64,000 bases of DNA, from positions 62,001 to 126,000 of the forward strand of contig DASYCE010000002.1 of the NCBI GenBank assembly GCA_036500345.1, read 5' to 3'. Every line of letters starts with the position of its first letter. Position 1 is the first letter of the stretch. Shown here in pieces: positions 42,307-51,153 of the stretch. Below the pieces are notes generated by a model, which saw only the letters and a list, made by a program, of their open reading frames with translations, was not told the DNA's origin and ran no database searches. The translations under genes and the position numbers were made by a program. The stretch comes from Gemmatimonadales bacterium (lineage in GTDB: Bacteria > Gemmatimonadota > Gemmatimonadetes > Gemmatimonadales > GWC2-71-9).

Positions 42307-43445
42307 CACCCCGACCGGATCACGCTCACCACCCGCTCGGCATCGGCCACGGTCATGTGCGTGTGCAACGGGAGGACGAGATAGTCGTGCTCGACGGCAT
42401 CCATGTGCGGAAAGTGGCCGCGGGAGGCCCCGAAGACGCTATATCGATCGTTGCGATAGTGGACCTGGTTCGACTCGATCCGATGTTCGCGCAACTTCTG
42501 CTGCAGGCCGATCCGGTCACGGGCAAAGACGGTGCAGAGCCACGCTGCGTGCAGGCGGTCGGTGAGGCCGCCGCCGATGAACTCCAATCCCGGAATTCCC
42601 GTGAGTCCGCATTCGTACACGTCGAAAAGCTTCCGTCGCAGCGCGAACGTCTCGTCCCACTCCTCCAGCGCCGCCAGTCCCATCGCCGCCGCGATGTCGG
42701 TCATCTGGTACTTGTAGCCGATTTCGGTGATGTCGTTGTCCCAGATTCCCTGCTGCTTCCCGGCGCGGTCGATCCCGAACCAGCGGAGCCGCTGCGCGGC
42801 AGCGAGCAACGCCGGATCCCGCATCACCAGCATCCCGCCATCGCCGGTGGTGATGTGCTTGATTGCCTGGAACGAGAAGATGGTGAACGGCGAGATCCCG
42901 CCGATCGGCGCTCCGCGGTACGTCGCGCCGACGGCGTGGGCCGCATCCTCGATCACCGGGATCCCCGCCTCGGCGGCGATCGCATGCAGTTCGTCGAGAT
43001 CGCACGGCAGGCCGCCGTAGTGCACGCAGACGATCGCCCGCGTGCGGGACGTCACCAGCCGCCGCACGTGGTCGACGTCGATGTTGAGCGAATGCCGCTG
43101 GACGTCGGCAAAGACCGGCTTCGCGCCGAGGTACAGCAGCGGGATGTTCGTTGCAGTGCAGGTGAAGAGCGGCGTGATCACTTCGTCGCCGGGGCCGACG
43201 CCCGCGAGCAGATACGCGAGGTGCAGCGCGTCGGTACCGGAGCCCACCGCCGCCGCGGGAAACTGGTTGCAGAAGCGCGCCGAAAACTCCGCTTCGAACT
43301 GCGCCACCGCCGGCCCCTGGCCGATCCAGCGGGTCGTCAATTGCTCGGCGACCCGCTCGCGGGCGCGGGCGCTCACCTGGGGGCGGAAGAGTACGATGGA
43401 CCCTTCCGCTTCCTCCATCAACGGGAGATCGAGCGGTGCCGTCAC
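42303..43445 (-). CDS. DegT/DnrJ/EryC1-family sugar aminotransferase
   Basis: 380 residues from GTG 43445; an ATG at the MEEAEGS segment is an alternative. PLP type I fold: GSGTDALHLAYLL (phosphate site), EVITPLFTCTATNIPLLYLGA, VCVHYGGLPCDLD, IPVIEDAAHAVGATY (ring Asp) and the Schiff-base Lys in SFQAIKHITTGDGGML (~185). It puts an amino group on a keto-sugar nucleotide, most likely at C4 of dTDP-4-keto-6-deoxyglucose made by the divergent rmlA-rmlB genes. It heads a three-gene unit with GNAT and glycosyltransferase. Confidence 0.92.
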   Translation of the reverse strand: MTAPLDLPLMEEAEGSIVLFRPQVSARARERVAEQLTTRWIGQGPAVAQFEAEFSARFCNQFPAAAVGSGTDALHLAYLLAGVGPGDEVITPLFTCTATNIPLLYLGAKPVFADVQRHSLNIDVDHVRRLVTSRTRAIVCVHYGGLPCDLDELHAIAAEAGIPVIEDAAHAVGATYRGAPIGGISPFTIFSFQAIKHITTGDGGMLVMRDPALLAAAQRLRWFGIDRAGKQQGIWDNDITEIGYKYQMTDIAAAMGLAALEEWDETFALRRKLFDVYECGLTGIPGLEFIGGGLTDRLHAAWLCTVFARDRIGLQQKLREHRIESNQVHYRNDRYSVFGASRGHFPHMDAVEHDYLVLPLHTHMTVADAERVVSVIRSGW

Positions 43446-43506
43446 GCGGGGAAGTTGATCACGGCGGAGTGACGGCGCAACACCGCAGAACCGCTGGTGC
43501 CGCGCC

Positions 43507-43514
43507 GATATATC
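43507..43514. promoter_or_regulatory. GATATATC palindrome in the divergent gap between degT and rmlB
   Basis: The gap 43446-43568 is GC-rich except for GATATATC, an 8-base palindrome that gives TATATC as a -10-like hexamer on both strands. No good -35 is seen on either side. It would leave leaders of roughly 50 bases each way. Confidence 0.3.
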
Positions 43515-43568
43515 TTTTGCCCGGCGCGCAGATCGTGCGATCCACCTCGATTCCAGGGCAGGCCGGCG

Positions 43569-44627
43569 ATGGCAACCTATCTCGTCACGGGAGGGGCAGG
43601 CTTCATCGGGTCGGCGCTGGTGCGTCAGTTGATCGCTGCCGGTGACGCGGTGGTCAACGTCGACACGCTCACCTACGCCGGCAACCTCGACTCTCTCGGC
43701 GCCGCCCGCGCCGATCCACGACATCACTTCGCCCAGGTCGATATCTGTGACGGGGATGCGCTTCGCGTGCTCTTCGCGGAGCATCGTCCCGACGCCGTCC
43801 TGCACCTCGCCGCGGAATCGCACGTCGACCGGTCGATCGACGGTCCGGCGCCGTTCATCCGGACCAACGTCGTCGGAACCGCCACGGTGCTCGAGGCGGC
43901 GCTGGGATACTGGACCTCGCTCGACGCGCCGGCGCGGGAGAGGTTTCGCGTGGTGCATGTCTCGACCGACGAAGTGTTCGGTTCGCTCGGCTCCGATGGA
44001 GCGTTCGGCGAATCGACGCCGTACGATCCCAGTTCGCCCTATTCCGCCAGCAAGGCCGGGTCGGATCATCTGGCGCGTGCGTGGCAACGGACCTACGGCC
44101 TTCCCGTTGTCGTCACGAATTGCTCGAACAACTACGGGCCATATCAGTTCCCGGAAAAGCTGATTCCACTCGCCATCGAAAAGGCCGTGCACGGCGAACC
44201 CGTACCGGTATACGGTCGCGGCGAGAATGTCCGGGACTGGCTCCACGTCGACGACCACGTTCGAGCGCTCCGACTCGCCGTGCGACGCGGCGTGCCAGGC
44301 CGAACGTATCTCTTTGGCGGGCGAAGCGAGCGGAATAACCTTGCAGTGGTGCACGCGATCTGTGACCTCGTCGACGAACTTCGTCCTGACCCTTCCGGTT
44401 CGCGCCGCCGATTGATCACCTTCGTCGCCGACCGGCCGGGGCATGATCTTCGCTACGCCATCGATCCATCACGAGCCAATCGTGAGCTGGGGTGGGAGCC
44501 GCAGGAAACCTTCGATAGCGGCCTCCGGCAGACGGTGCAATGGTATCTCGATCACCGCTCGTGGGTCGAACGGGTGATGAGCGGCGCATACCGCGGCGAG
44601 CGGCTCGGCACCGGAGGAACACGATGA
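43569..44627 (+). CDS. rmlB: dTDP-glucose 4,6-dehydratase
   Basis: 352 residues from ATG 43569 ([15 protein letters not shown]). It is an extended short-chain dehydrogenase with the NAD site [36 protein letters not shown] and the active-site [11 protein letters not shown] (Asp-Glu pair of the dehydratase). [11 protein letters not shown] (Tyr-x3-Lys) and [18 protein letters not shown] follow. It converts dTDP-glucose to dTDP-4-keto-6-deoxyglucose. The stop overlaps rmlA by four bases (ATGA). Confidence 0.96.
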   Translation: MATYLVTGGAGFIGSALVRQLIAAGDAVVNVDTLTYAGNLDSLGAARADPRHHFAQVDICDGDALRVLFAEHRPDAVLHLAAESHVDRSIDGPAPFIRTNVVGTATVLEAALGYWTSLDAPARERFRVVHVSTDEVFGSLGSDGAFGESTPYDPSSPYSASKAGSDHLARAWQRTYGLPVVVTNCSNNYGPYQFPEKLIPLAIEKAVHGEPVPVYGRGENVRDWLHVDDHVRALRLAVRRGVPGRTYLFGGRSERNNLAVVHAICDLVDELRPDPSGSRRRLITFVADRPGHDLRYAIDPSRANRELGWEPQETFDSGLRQTVQWYLDHRSWVERVMSGAYRGERLGTGGTR

Positions 44628-45499
44628 AGGGAATCATCCTGGCAGGCGGTACCGGCTCGAGACTCTGGCCGATCACGCGCGGCGTGAGCAAGCAGCTCCT
44701 GCCGGTCTTCGACAAACCGATGATCTACTTCCCGCTCACCACGCTGATGCTGGCCGGGATCCGCGACCTGCTGGTCATCACCACGCCCCACGAACAGCCG
44801 CAATTCCAGGCGTTGCTGCGTGACGGAGCGCAGTGGGGCCTCGACATCTCGTACGCGGTGCAACCGAAACCCGACGGCATTGCGCAGGCGTTCACCATCG
44901 GCCGCGATTTCGTCGGCGGCCAATCAGTCACCCTCATTCTCGGCGACAACATTTTCTACGGGCACGGCCTCGTCGACTTGCTGCAGCGATCGATCGCCCG
45001 GACTGATGGCGCGACTGTCTTCGGCTATCAGGTGAGCGACCCCGAGCGCTACGGCGTGGCGCGGATCGACGCCAGCGGAATGGTGACCGCGATCGAGGAG
45101 AAACCGGTTGCGCCGGGATCGAACTTCGCCGTCACGGGGCTGTACGTCTACGACGCGCAGATCACCGAGATCGCCGGTGCGCTCACTCCCTCCCCGCGCG
45201 GGGAATACGAGATCACCGACGTCAATCTGGAGTACATGCGGCGTGGGCAGCTGCGGATGGAACTGCTCGGCCGAGGCTTCGCGTGGCTCGACACCGGCAC
45301 CTACGACTCGCTCCACGAAGCCGGTGCCTTTGTCGCAACACTCCAGCGCCGCCAGGGATTGCAGGTGGCGTGTCCCGAGGAGATCGCGCTGCGCAACCGA
45401 TGGATCACCGCCGCCGATGTCGAGGCGCTCGCCGCACCGATGGCCAGGAATCCGTACGGCCAGTATCTCCTCAAGCTGGCGACGGAAGCCCGCAGCTGA
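44624..45499 (+). CDS. rmlA: glucose-1-phosphate thymidylyltransferase
   Basis: 291 residues from the ATG of [33 protein letters not shown]. The signature nucleotidyltransferase loop GGTGSRLxPxT, the [16 protein letters not shown] segment, the metal-binding [10 protein letters not shown] and YGVARID are all present. It makes dTDP-glucose from dTTP and glucose-1-phosphate. The ribosome-binding GGAGGAA lies inside the end of rmlB. Its stop shares a base with the rmlC ATG (TGATG). Confidence 0.96.
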   Translation: MKGIILAGGTGSRLWPITRGVSKQLLPVFDKPMIYFPLTTLMLAGIRDLLVITTPHEQPQFQALLRDGAQWGLDISYAVQPKPDGIAQAFTIGRDFVGGQSVTLILGDNIFYGHGLVDLLQRSIARTDGATVFGYQVSDPERYGVARIDASGMVTAIEEKPVAPGSNFAVTGLYVYDAQITEIAGALTPSPRGEYEITDVNLEYMRRGQLRMELLGRGFAWLDTGTYDSLHEAGAFVATLQRRQGLQVACPEEIALRNRWITAADVEALAAPMARNPYGQYLLKLATEARS

Positions 45500-46059
45500 T
45501 GGAGGTCACGCCTCTCGAGATCAGCGGAGTCCTTCGCATCGAGCTTGCGCTCCATCGGGACTGGCGCGGGCGATTCGTCGAACTCTGGAACGACCAGCGC
45601 TACCGCAGCGCGGGAATCGGGCGCCCGTTCGTCCAGGACAACATCTCGGTCTCCGATCGCGGTGTACTCCGCGGGATGCACTACCAGTTCCCCGACGGCC
45701 AGGGGAAGCTGGTCTCGGTGGTGCATGGCGCCGTCTTCGACGTGGTGGTCGACGTACGCCATGCGTCGCCGACGTTCGGCCGATGGATCGGCGTGGAATT
45801 GTCGGATGAGAATGGCGTGCAGCTCTACGTGCCGCCCGGGTGCGCGCATGGATATCTGGTGGTGTCGGAGCGCGCGGTGTTCAACTACAAATGCACCGGT
45901 TACTACTCGCCGCAGCACGAACACACCTTCCGATGGGATGACCCCGCCGTGGGGATCGCGTGGCCTACCGACGCACCGCCGCGACTCGCGGCGAAGGACC
46001 TCGACGCGCCGCTCCTCGCCGCGATTCCGGCGCACGCCCTGCCGCCGATGGAGCTATAG
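45499..46059 (+). CDS. rmlC: dTDP-4-dehydrorhamnose 3,5-epimerase
   Basis: 186 residues. Cupin-type RmlC: DWRGRFVELW, FVQDNISVSDRGVLRGMHYQ (catalytic His at ~60), KLVSVVHGAVFDVVVDVR, LYVPPGCAHGYLVVSERAVFNYKCTGYYSP (catalytic Tyr) and the closing DPAVGIAWP. It epimerises C3 and C5 of dTDP-4-keto-6-deoxyglucose. rmlD, the last step to dTDP-L-rhamnose, does not follow and is not in the window. Confidence 0.95.
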   Translation: MEVTPLEISGVLRIELALHRDWRGRFVELWNDQRYRSAGIGRPFVQDNISVSDRGVLRGMHYQFPDGQGKLVSVVHGAVFDVVVDVRHASPTFGRWIGVELSDENGVQLYVPPGCAHGYLVVSERAVFNYKCTGYYSPQHEHTFRWDDPAVGIAWPTDAPPRLAAKDLDAPLLAAIPAHALPPMEL

Positions 46060-46080
46060 TAACGATTGGTAGAGCGGTGT

Positions 46081-48039
46081 TCAGGGCGCCGTGGGCCAGA
46101 TCGTTTCGGCGGTCGCGGTGCTGCTCTCCCCCGAATGCGAACCGCCGCCGGCCACGATCACCAGGCCGTCCCACGTCACCGGAAAGATCCCGTGACGCCC
46201 CGCCGGCAGCGGCGTCCCCTGCCGCCAGCTGTTGCGCACGGGGTCGTAGATGTCGACGCGGGCATACGTCCCCATCGCGTTCGCACCGGCGCCATGCACC
46301 GTCTCTCCGCCGATCACCCAGAATTCGCCGTTGACCCACACCGCTTTCCCCATCCCGCCACGCGCCTGCGGCAACGGGGTCGGTGCGCCTGTCGATCCAT
46401 CACTCACCGTCCAGCGATTCGTTGCCGGATCGTAGATCTGTACGTCGTTGAATCCGTCGGCGAGAACATTCCCGCCCTTCCGGCCACCGAAGACGAAGAG
46501 CCGCTTCCCGTCGGTCGCGGAGGCGGCGTGATTGCGGGGCCGCGGCATCGGCGCGATCGATGTCCAACGCATCGTGGACGGATCGAGCACCGCTCCCTGC
46601 GCGGTGGTACTGTCCCCGACCACGCCACCGGCGACGTAGATCCTGCCATCGATCACCGCCGATGCGCACGAGCCGGCCGCAAACGGCAGCGGCGGACCGA
46701 GTGTCCAGCGGTTGGCCACCGGGTCGAAGATCTGGACAATGCCACTCGGCGTGGCGCCGAGGTCGCCAAGCAGCCAGAGCTTGCCGTCGAGCACCTCGGC
46801 GGCATGATGGTCGCCTTGAAGCGGTCGGCCCGCGGCATGATTTTCATCCCAGCGGCCGGTCGCGAGATCATAGATGAGCGTATGGCCGTCTTCGCTTCCG
46901 AGCAGGTACAGCTTGTTGTCGATCACACCCGCGGCGACTTCGCCGAGCGGGATCGGCATGCTGTCATCCTGGTGCCACTCGTTGCGCAGCGTGGTTTTCC
47001 AGAACGTCCGATTTTCCGGGACGTCGCCGTGGTCGGCGCCGAGGCCCAGATACGCGGTATCGCCAACGACCGCCGCGACCGGCGCGAGCATCGCCAGCGG
47101 GATTCGTCCGAGATTGGCCCACTGATTGGCGACCGGATCGTACGCGATGATGTCGTCGATGTTGTAGCGTGCCGACCCGAGCGACCGCCCGCCCATCAGC
47201 ACGATCCGGCCGCCGACGACATTGGTGGACGGCTCGACATGCGACACCGGGAACGGCAGCGACGCAACCGAATCCCACACGCCGGTGCGCAGGTCGTATC
47301 GCGTCACTGCCGAGACGTCGACCGGAACCGGATCGTGACCGACGGCGCCGCCGATCACGTAGATCGCACCGTCGACCACCGCCGCGGTGAGGTGGCCACG
47401 CCCCAGCGCGAGCGGCGCTGCGCCATGCCAGGCGGAGTCGCCGGGGGCGAGCCACCAGTGGTCGTGCGAATCGGTGTTGCGGTCGGGAAGCCAGCCGCCG
47501 ATGAAGTGCAGGGTATCTCCTGCCAGTGCAACGCTCCCCCCGCCGCGTGCCGCTGGAAGCGGTGGTCCCGGTGACCAGCTGTCGGTGGCGACCGCGTAAC
47601 GCCAGACGCGCTCCGTGGCGGTTCCGGGGTGATCCCCTTCGAAACCTCCGGCGATCCAGACCGTGTCGCGCAGCAGCACCGCCGCCGTGTGGGTCACGGC
47701 CTGGGGCATGTCATGCTTGCGAGTCCACCGGCCGGTGTGGAGGTCGAGAATCTCGACGCGGCTCGCGGCGATACCGTGCTCGGTCTGGAATCCGCTGAAC
47801 AGGATCATCGAATCGCCGGTGATCACCCGCAGCGCTTCGTAACGTGGCAGATCGGTCGATGCGAACGCCGTCCACCCCGGCGTACGAAGCGGGTGAAAGT
47901 GCTTCTCCACCCGGGCAATCACCCGCGCGACCCGCCGCGGCGGATGCATCCCCGCGGCGAATCCTGCACCGAGCAGGAGCATCGCAACCACGAGGAAGAG
48001 GAGTGGTCGCGTGCGAGGGGCGCCAGGCGCGGTGGTCAC
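46081..48039 (-). CDS. membrane-anchored Kelch-repeat beta-propeller protein
   Basis: 652 residues from a GTG in a GTGA overlap with the GT2 gene. One N-terminal membrane helix (LLFLVVAMLLLGAGFAAG) is followed by about a dozen Kelch blades, each with the GG pair and spaced Tyr/Trp (VWIAGGFEGD, IYVIGGAVG, RIVLMGGRSLG, IYVAGGVVG, LFVFGGRKGG, FWVIGGETVH). That is enough for two six-bladed propellers. It should face the periplasm or be exported. Kelch propellers bind glycans or proteins; a carbohydrate-sensing or processing role is possible since it is co-transcribed with a glycosyltransferase. Confidence 0.88.
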   Translation of the reverse strand: MTTAPGAPRTRPLLFLVVAMLLLGAGFAAGMHPPRRVARVIARVEKHFHPLRTPGWTAFASTDLPRYEALRVITGDSMILFSGFQTEHGIAASRVEILDLHTGRWTRKHDMPQAVTHTAAVLLRDTVWIAGGFEGDHPGTATERVWRYAVATDSWSPGPPLPAARGGGSVALAGDTLHFIGGWLPDRNTDSHDHWWLAPGDSAWHGAAPLALGRGHLTAAVVDGAIYVIGGAVGHDPVPVDVSAVTRYDLRTGVWDSVASLPFPVSHVEPSTNVVGGRIVLMGGRSLGSARYNIDDIIAYDPVANQWANLGRIPLAMLAPVAAVVGDTAYLGLGADHGDVPENRTFWKTTLRNEWHQDDSMPIPLGEVAAGVIDNKLYLLGSEDGHTLIYDLATGRWDENHAAGRPLQGDHHAAEVLDGKLWLLGDLGATPSGIVQIFDPVANRWTLGPPLPFAAGSCASAVIDGRIYVAGGVVGDSTTAQGAVLDPSTMRWTSIAPMPRPRNHAASATDGKRLFVFGGRKGGNVLADGFNDVQIYDPATNRWTVSDGSTGAPTPLPQARGGMGKAVWVNGEFWVIGGETVHGAGANAMGTYARVDIYDPVRNSWRQGTPLPAGRHGIFPVTWDGLVIVAGGGSHSGESSTATAETIWPTAP

Positions 48040-48989
48040 GCCCCCTCCGGCGTGGCGATCGAATCACTCTGCTTGAGACGCCGCCGGCGGCGCGAGTACA
48101 TGTCGATCCAGGTCATGAGCACGGAGCGTGACGGCCAGGGCAAGAGCAGCGGCCAGAGAGCGCTGCGGACCGCCAGCGCGGCCGCGCCCCAGCGATGTGC
48201 GCGGAGATCGTCGGCGAGCCGGTCGAGGACCTTCGGCAGGTATCGCTTGATCATCACGATGCGAAGGCGATTCCCGGCCGCGTGGCCGCCGCGCCCGACC
48301 AGCTGACTGACCTGGCGAGCGAAACTCGGCGCCAGTTCGAGCTGCCTCAGCTTGGCGCTGAAGCTCCCCGCGTGTTCGCGATAGTTGATGACCGGCGCCA
48401 AGTAGACGGCGAACGGTCCGTGCCGCGCCAGGCGGAGATTCAGGAACCAGTCATCGATGCCGAAGAGATTGCTGGCGTAGCCGCCGGCCTTCCAGAAGGT
48501 GGTGGCGCGGATCAGCGTCGCGCCGCCCTGGTATTCCGAGCCGTCGAGCAGCAGGTCGAAGTGATCATCGTTCGGCGCGGGATTGGGAAACCAGACCGGT
48601 TCGCCGGGTCGCGAGACCATCCGGGTCGCGCCGGCCGCGGCGACCACGTCGGGACGCGCGTCGAGACGGTCGCCCAGTTGTTCGAGTGCGTCGGGCAGGA
48701 GGACGTCGTCGTCGTCGAAGAACAGGAAATACTCGGACGTCGCATGCCGTGCGCCCAAGTCGCGCGCCGCGGGGGCGCCGCCGTTCGGCTTGACGAGGAT
48801 GCGAAGTCGCCCCTGGTGCGGCAGGTCCGCCACGAACGGTGTCGGATCAATCGGCGCGCCGTCACTCACCACGATGATCTCGGTCGCCGGCCGCGTTTGC
48901 GCAAGCACACTCTCGACCGCCTCGCGAAGCAGCGCGCCGTGGTCATACGTCGGGATGATGACGGCGATCGAGCCCGGCATGCTTGCCAT
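48036..48989 (-). CDS. glycosyltransferase family 2
   Basis: 317 residues. GT-A marks are SIAVIIPTYDHGALLREAVESVLAQT, EIIVVSDGAPIDPTPF, the DxD-bearing FLFFDDDDVLLPDAL (~92-106) and the acceptor-side GIDDWFLNLRLA. The C-terminal ~80 residues have an amphipathic, basic character (WPLLLPWPSRSVLMTWIDMYSRRRRR) that could sit on the inner membrane. It is co-transcribed with the Kelch protein. It resembles the GT2 at 50178 in plan and may be its paralogue. Confidence 0.92.
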   Translation of the reverse strand: MASMPGSIAVIIPTYDHGALLREAVESVLAQTRPATEIIVVSDGAPIDPTPFVADLPHQGRLRILVKPNGGAPAARDLGARHATSEYFLFFDDDDVLLPDALEQLGDRLDARPDVVAAAGATRMVSRPGEPVWFPNPAPNDDHFDLLLDGSEYQGGATLIRATTFWKAGGYASNLFGIDDWFLNLRLARHGPFAVYLAPVINYREHAGSFSAKLRQLELAPSFARQVSQLVGRGGHAAGNRLRIVMIKRYLPKVLDRLADDLRAHRWGAAALAVRSALWPLLLPWPSRSVLMTWIDMYSRRRRRLKQSDSIATPEGA

Positions 48990-49092
48990 GTCAGCAATGA
49001 CTCCGCGAATCGAGTAGCTGCGAACTCACTCTATGCGTATCGAATCGATCGGGGAATGCCGAAAGGTACGAACGGCGCCGCGTGAATGCGAA

Positions 49093-49265
49093 TCACGACG
49101 GGGCGGCGCGCAAGGCGTCGTCGTCATCCACAAATGCATCAATGTCTCCCCCGACGAAGGTGATGCGAACGTGATGAGCAATGCGCGGCGCCAGGATGCC
49201 CGCTCCATCGCGCTGATCGCGTCGACCCCCGGTGGAAGTTCGGGAGTGATCAGGCAGATCTTCAC
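49093..49265 (-). pseudogene. decayed N-terminal remnant of a GT-B glycosyltransferase
   Basis: On the minus strand GTG 49265 begins VKICLITPELPPG, a textbook GT4 opening. After about a dozen codons the sense moves to another frame, which reads AHHVRITFVGGDIDAFVDDDDALRAA and then stops at 49093. The first frame runs on as nonsense to 49026. No glycosyltransferase C-terminal part follows before the GT2 gene at 48989. This looks like a truncated, frame-shifted copy left from turnover of the glycan locus. Confidence 0.45.
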
Positions 49266-49307
49266 CGGTGCAGCCCTTTTCTGGCGCATGGCCCGACGAA
49301 CGGATTC

Positions 49308-49336
49308 TCAACAAGACTGCTGCTTTCCTGTATGTT
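49308..49336 (+). promoter_or_regulatory. sigma-70-type promoter candidate for the methyltransferase at 49482
   Basis: TCAACA (49308-49313), a 17-base spacer, then TATGTT (49331-49336) match four of six consensus positions each. The start would lie near 49343, giving a leader of about 140 bases before ATG 49482. The otherwise non-coding stretch 48990-49481 holds only this promoter and the pseudogene remnant. Confidence 0.45.
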
Positions 49337-49481
49337 GGGGCTATGCGGGACAGATTCGCGGCTGGCATTTCGGGCTAGCTTGCGCGTGCGGCAAGTCCTT
49401 CATGATTCGTCGTGTCGAAGATGTCGCGTGGATTCACCGCCCGCGACCCCGCATCCCGGACCTGCGATTGATGGAGGGTCG

Positions 49482-50177
49482 ATGTCGTTGCGCGAACGGA
49501 CCGCTCGGGCGCTCGCGTGGCGCGCCCGTGAAGTGACCGAACGCCTGCCGGAGCAGTGGCGCTTCGCGCTGGAAAGCTGGCTGCCGCACAATTGGGTCTA
49601 TGGATCGAGTTACTTCGCGGCGGTCGACTCGGACGCGGTCACCTCGGCCGGTCCTATGGCCGATGGCATCGCCCGCCTCTGCTCGCCGCAACGATGCGTT
49701 GATGTGGGGTGCGGTACAGGGGCCTTCCTGGCCGCGCTTCGCGACCGTCACCAGGTCGAGGTCCGCGGTTTCGAATACGGCGATGTCGCGCGGCAGTACT
49801 GTCGCTCGCGCGCTCTCGAGGTCCTCCCCCTCGATCTTTCCGATGCACCGCTCGCCATTCCGCCGGAGTCGGTCGATCTGGTCACCTCGTTCGAGGTCGC
49901 CGAGCATCTGCCAGCGCGCCTCGCCGATCGATTCGTCGAGACGCTGACGTCGGCACGCAAGACGGTCGTGATGTCGGCCGCCGTGCCGGGGCAGGGTGGC
50001 ACCGGGCACGTAAACGAGCAGCCGCGCGAATACTGGATCGAACGAATGCAGCAGCACCGGTTCCGGTACGATTCCGAGGCGTCGCGACAATTGTCGGAGT
50101 GGTGGCGTGCCGATGGCGCGACCTGGTGGTACTGGCAGAATGTTGCGGTCTACCGGCCGCGAGAGGCCGGCGCGTAG
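49482..50177 (+). CDS. class I SAM-dependent methyltransferase
   Basis: 231 residues from ATG 49482 with GGAGG six bases upstream. Motif I is CVDVGCGTGAFLAAL (~70-84), motif II EVRGFEYGDVARQYC, and the post-I region VDLVTSFEVAEHLPARLADRFVETL is typical of Methyltransf_11/23. The C-terminal HVNEQPREYWIERM resembles methyltransferases in glycan clusters that act on lipid-linked or nucleotide sugars. Exact acceptor unknown. It ends on the base before the convergent GT2 gene's stop codon. Confidence 0.88.
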   Translation: MSLRERTARALAWRAREVTERLPEQWRFALESWLPHNWVYGSSYFAAVDSDAVTSAGPMADGIARLCSPQRCVDVGCGTGAFLAALRDRHQVEVRGFEYGDVARQYCRSRALEVLPLDLSDAPLAIPPESVDLVTSFEVAEHLPARLADRFVETLTSARKTVVMSAAVPGQGGTGHVNEQPREYWIERMQQHRFRYDSEASRQLSEWWRADGATWWYWQNVAVYRPREAGA

Positions 50178-51149
50178 TCAGGATTCGCTGAGCGACCGGC
50201 GCAACCACTTCGGACGCCAGAGTGCCAGCGCATCGATCACGGCACGGCGGCCTTGCCTGCCGGTCACCGAGACCGACATTCCGTCGATGATCCGCACGCC
50301 GTGCCCAGCGGCGTCGCCCCACCGGCGTTCCCGGATGAGCGCGCGCCAGTGTTCGATCGCCGGATGGATATATGGTTCGATCAGCGACGTGACGACGCTG
50401 TCTTCGATGTCGCTCGCGGCCAGTTCCGGAAAGGTCTTCCGGAACACCTTCCGGAACGCGCGGAGCTGCAGGAACTGGTGGCCCCTCGCCGTTTCATTGT
50501 CCGGATGCCAGCGGTAGCGCAGCACGATCTGCTCGGTTCCGGCAATGCGGCCCACGCGCGCCAGTTTCATCCACAGCAGATAGTCGGTCGCGTTGCGCGA
50601 CTCGAGGTCCCAGCCCCCGGCTGCCGCAATTGCCCACCGCCGGATCAGCACGCATCCCGGGGTGGCAATCTGGTTGCCGCGCCAGAGATCCGCGCTGCCG
50701 ATCTCTCCCGGCGGACGGTTCACGTGGCCCGACGGCACGCCATCGACGCCGATAGTTTCCGCTGCGCCAACGGCGGCGATCAGCTCCGGCTCCCGGTCGT
50801 ACATCGCATGGAGCGTCGCCAGGGCGTCGGGATGAAGGGTGTCGTCGTCGTCGAGGAAGAGGACGAATTCGCCCCGTGACAGCTCGAACCCGGCCTGGCG
50901 TGCGCCGGCCTGACCCGCGTGCGGAATCGAATGGATCTGAAGGTTGATCCCGGGTGGAATCGATTGGGGGGAGAAATCGGCGGGGAGGGTGGCGCCATCA
51001 TCGATGACGATGATTTCAAACGGCGGCAGTGATTGATTCGCTGCGGATTCGATCGCCGCTCGCAGATACGCCGGGCGGCGGTACGCCGGGATGATCACGC
51101 TGATTGCGCTGATTCTGACATCGGAACCGATCGCGGGTCCCGCCGTCAC
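50178..51149 (-). CDS. glycosyltransferase family 2
   Basis: 323 residues from GTG 51149, four bases after the stop of the ABC ATPase gene. GT-A marks are SAISVIIPAYRRPAYLRAAIESAANQS, EIIVIDDGATL, the FVLFLDDDDTLHPDAL metal site and YLLWMKLARVGRIAGTEQIVLRYRWHPDNET. The C-terminal half carries a repeated FRKVFRKTF segment. Being directly behind a Wzm/Wzt pair, it probably builds the polymer that the pair exports. Confidence 0.92.
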   Translation of the reverse strand: MTAGPAIGSDVRISAISVIIPAYRRPAYLRAAIESAANQSLPPFEIIVIDDGATLPADFSPQSIPPGINLQIHSIPHAGQAGARQAGFELSRGEFVLFLDDDDTLHPDALATLHAMYDREPELIAAVGAAETIGVDGVPSGHVNRPPGEIGSADLWRGNQIATPGCVLIRRWAIAAAGGWDLESRNATDYLLWMKLARVGRIAGTEQIVLRYRWHPDNETARGHQFLQLRAFRKVFRKTFPELAASDIEDSVVTSLIEPYIHPAIEHWRALIRERRWGDAAGHGVRIIDGMSVSVTGRQGRRAVIDALALWRPKWLRRSLSES

Positions 51150-51153
51150 GCGG

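Noticed and set aside
46066-47574. 502-codon frame antisense to the Kelch gene
   Set aside because: No recognisable domain, whereas the opposite strand has regular Kelch blades.
49033-49536. Plus-strand frame of 167 codons before the methyltransferase
   Set aside because: It runs through the promoter candidate and the methyltransferase start, is rich in Arg and Cys without pattern, and lacks a ribosome site.
50424-50456. Three TTCCGGAA palindromes in 33 bases
   Set aside because: They encode the repeated FRKVFRKTF segment of a GT2 gene, so codon repetition explains them.
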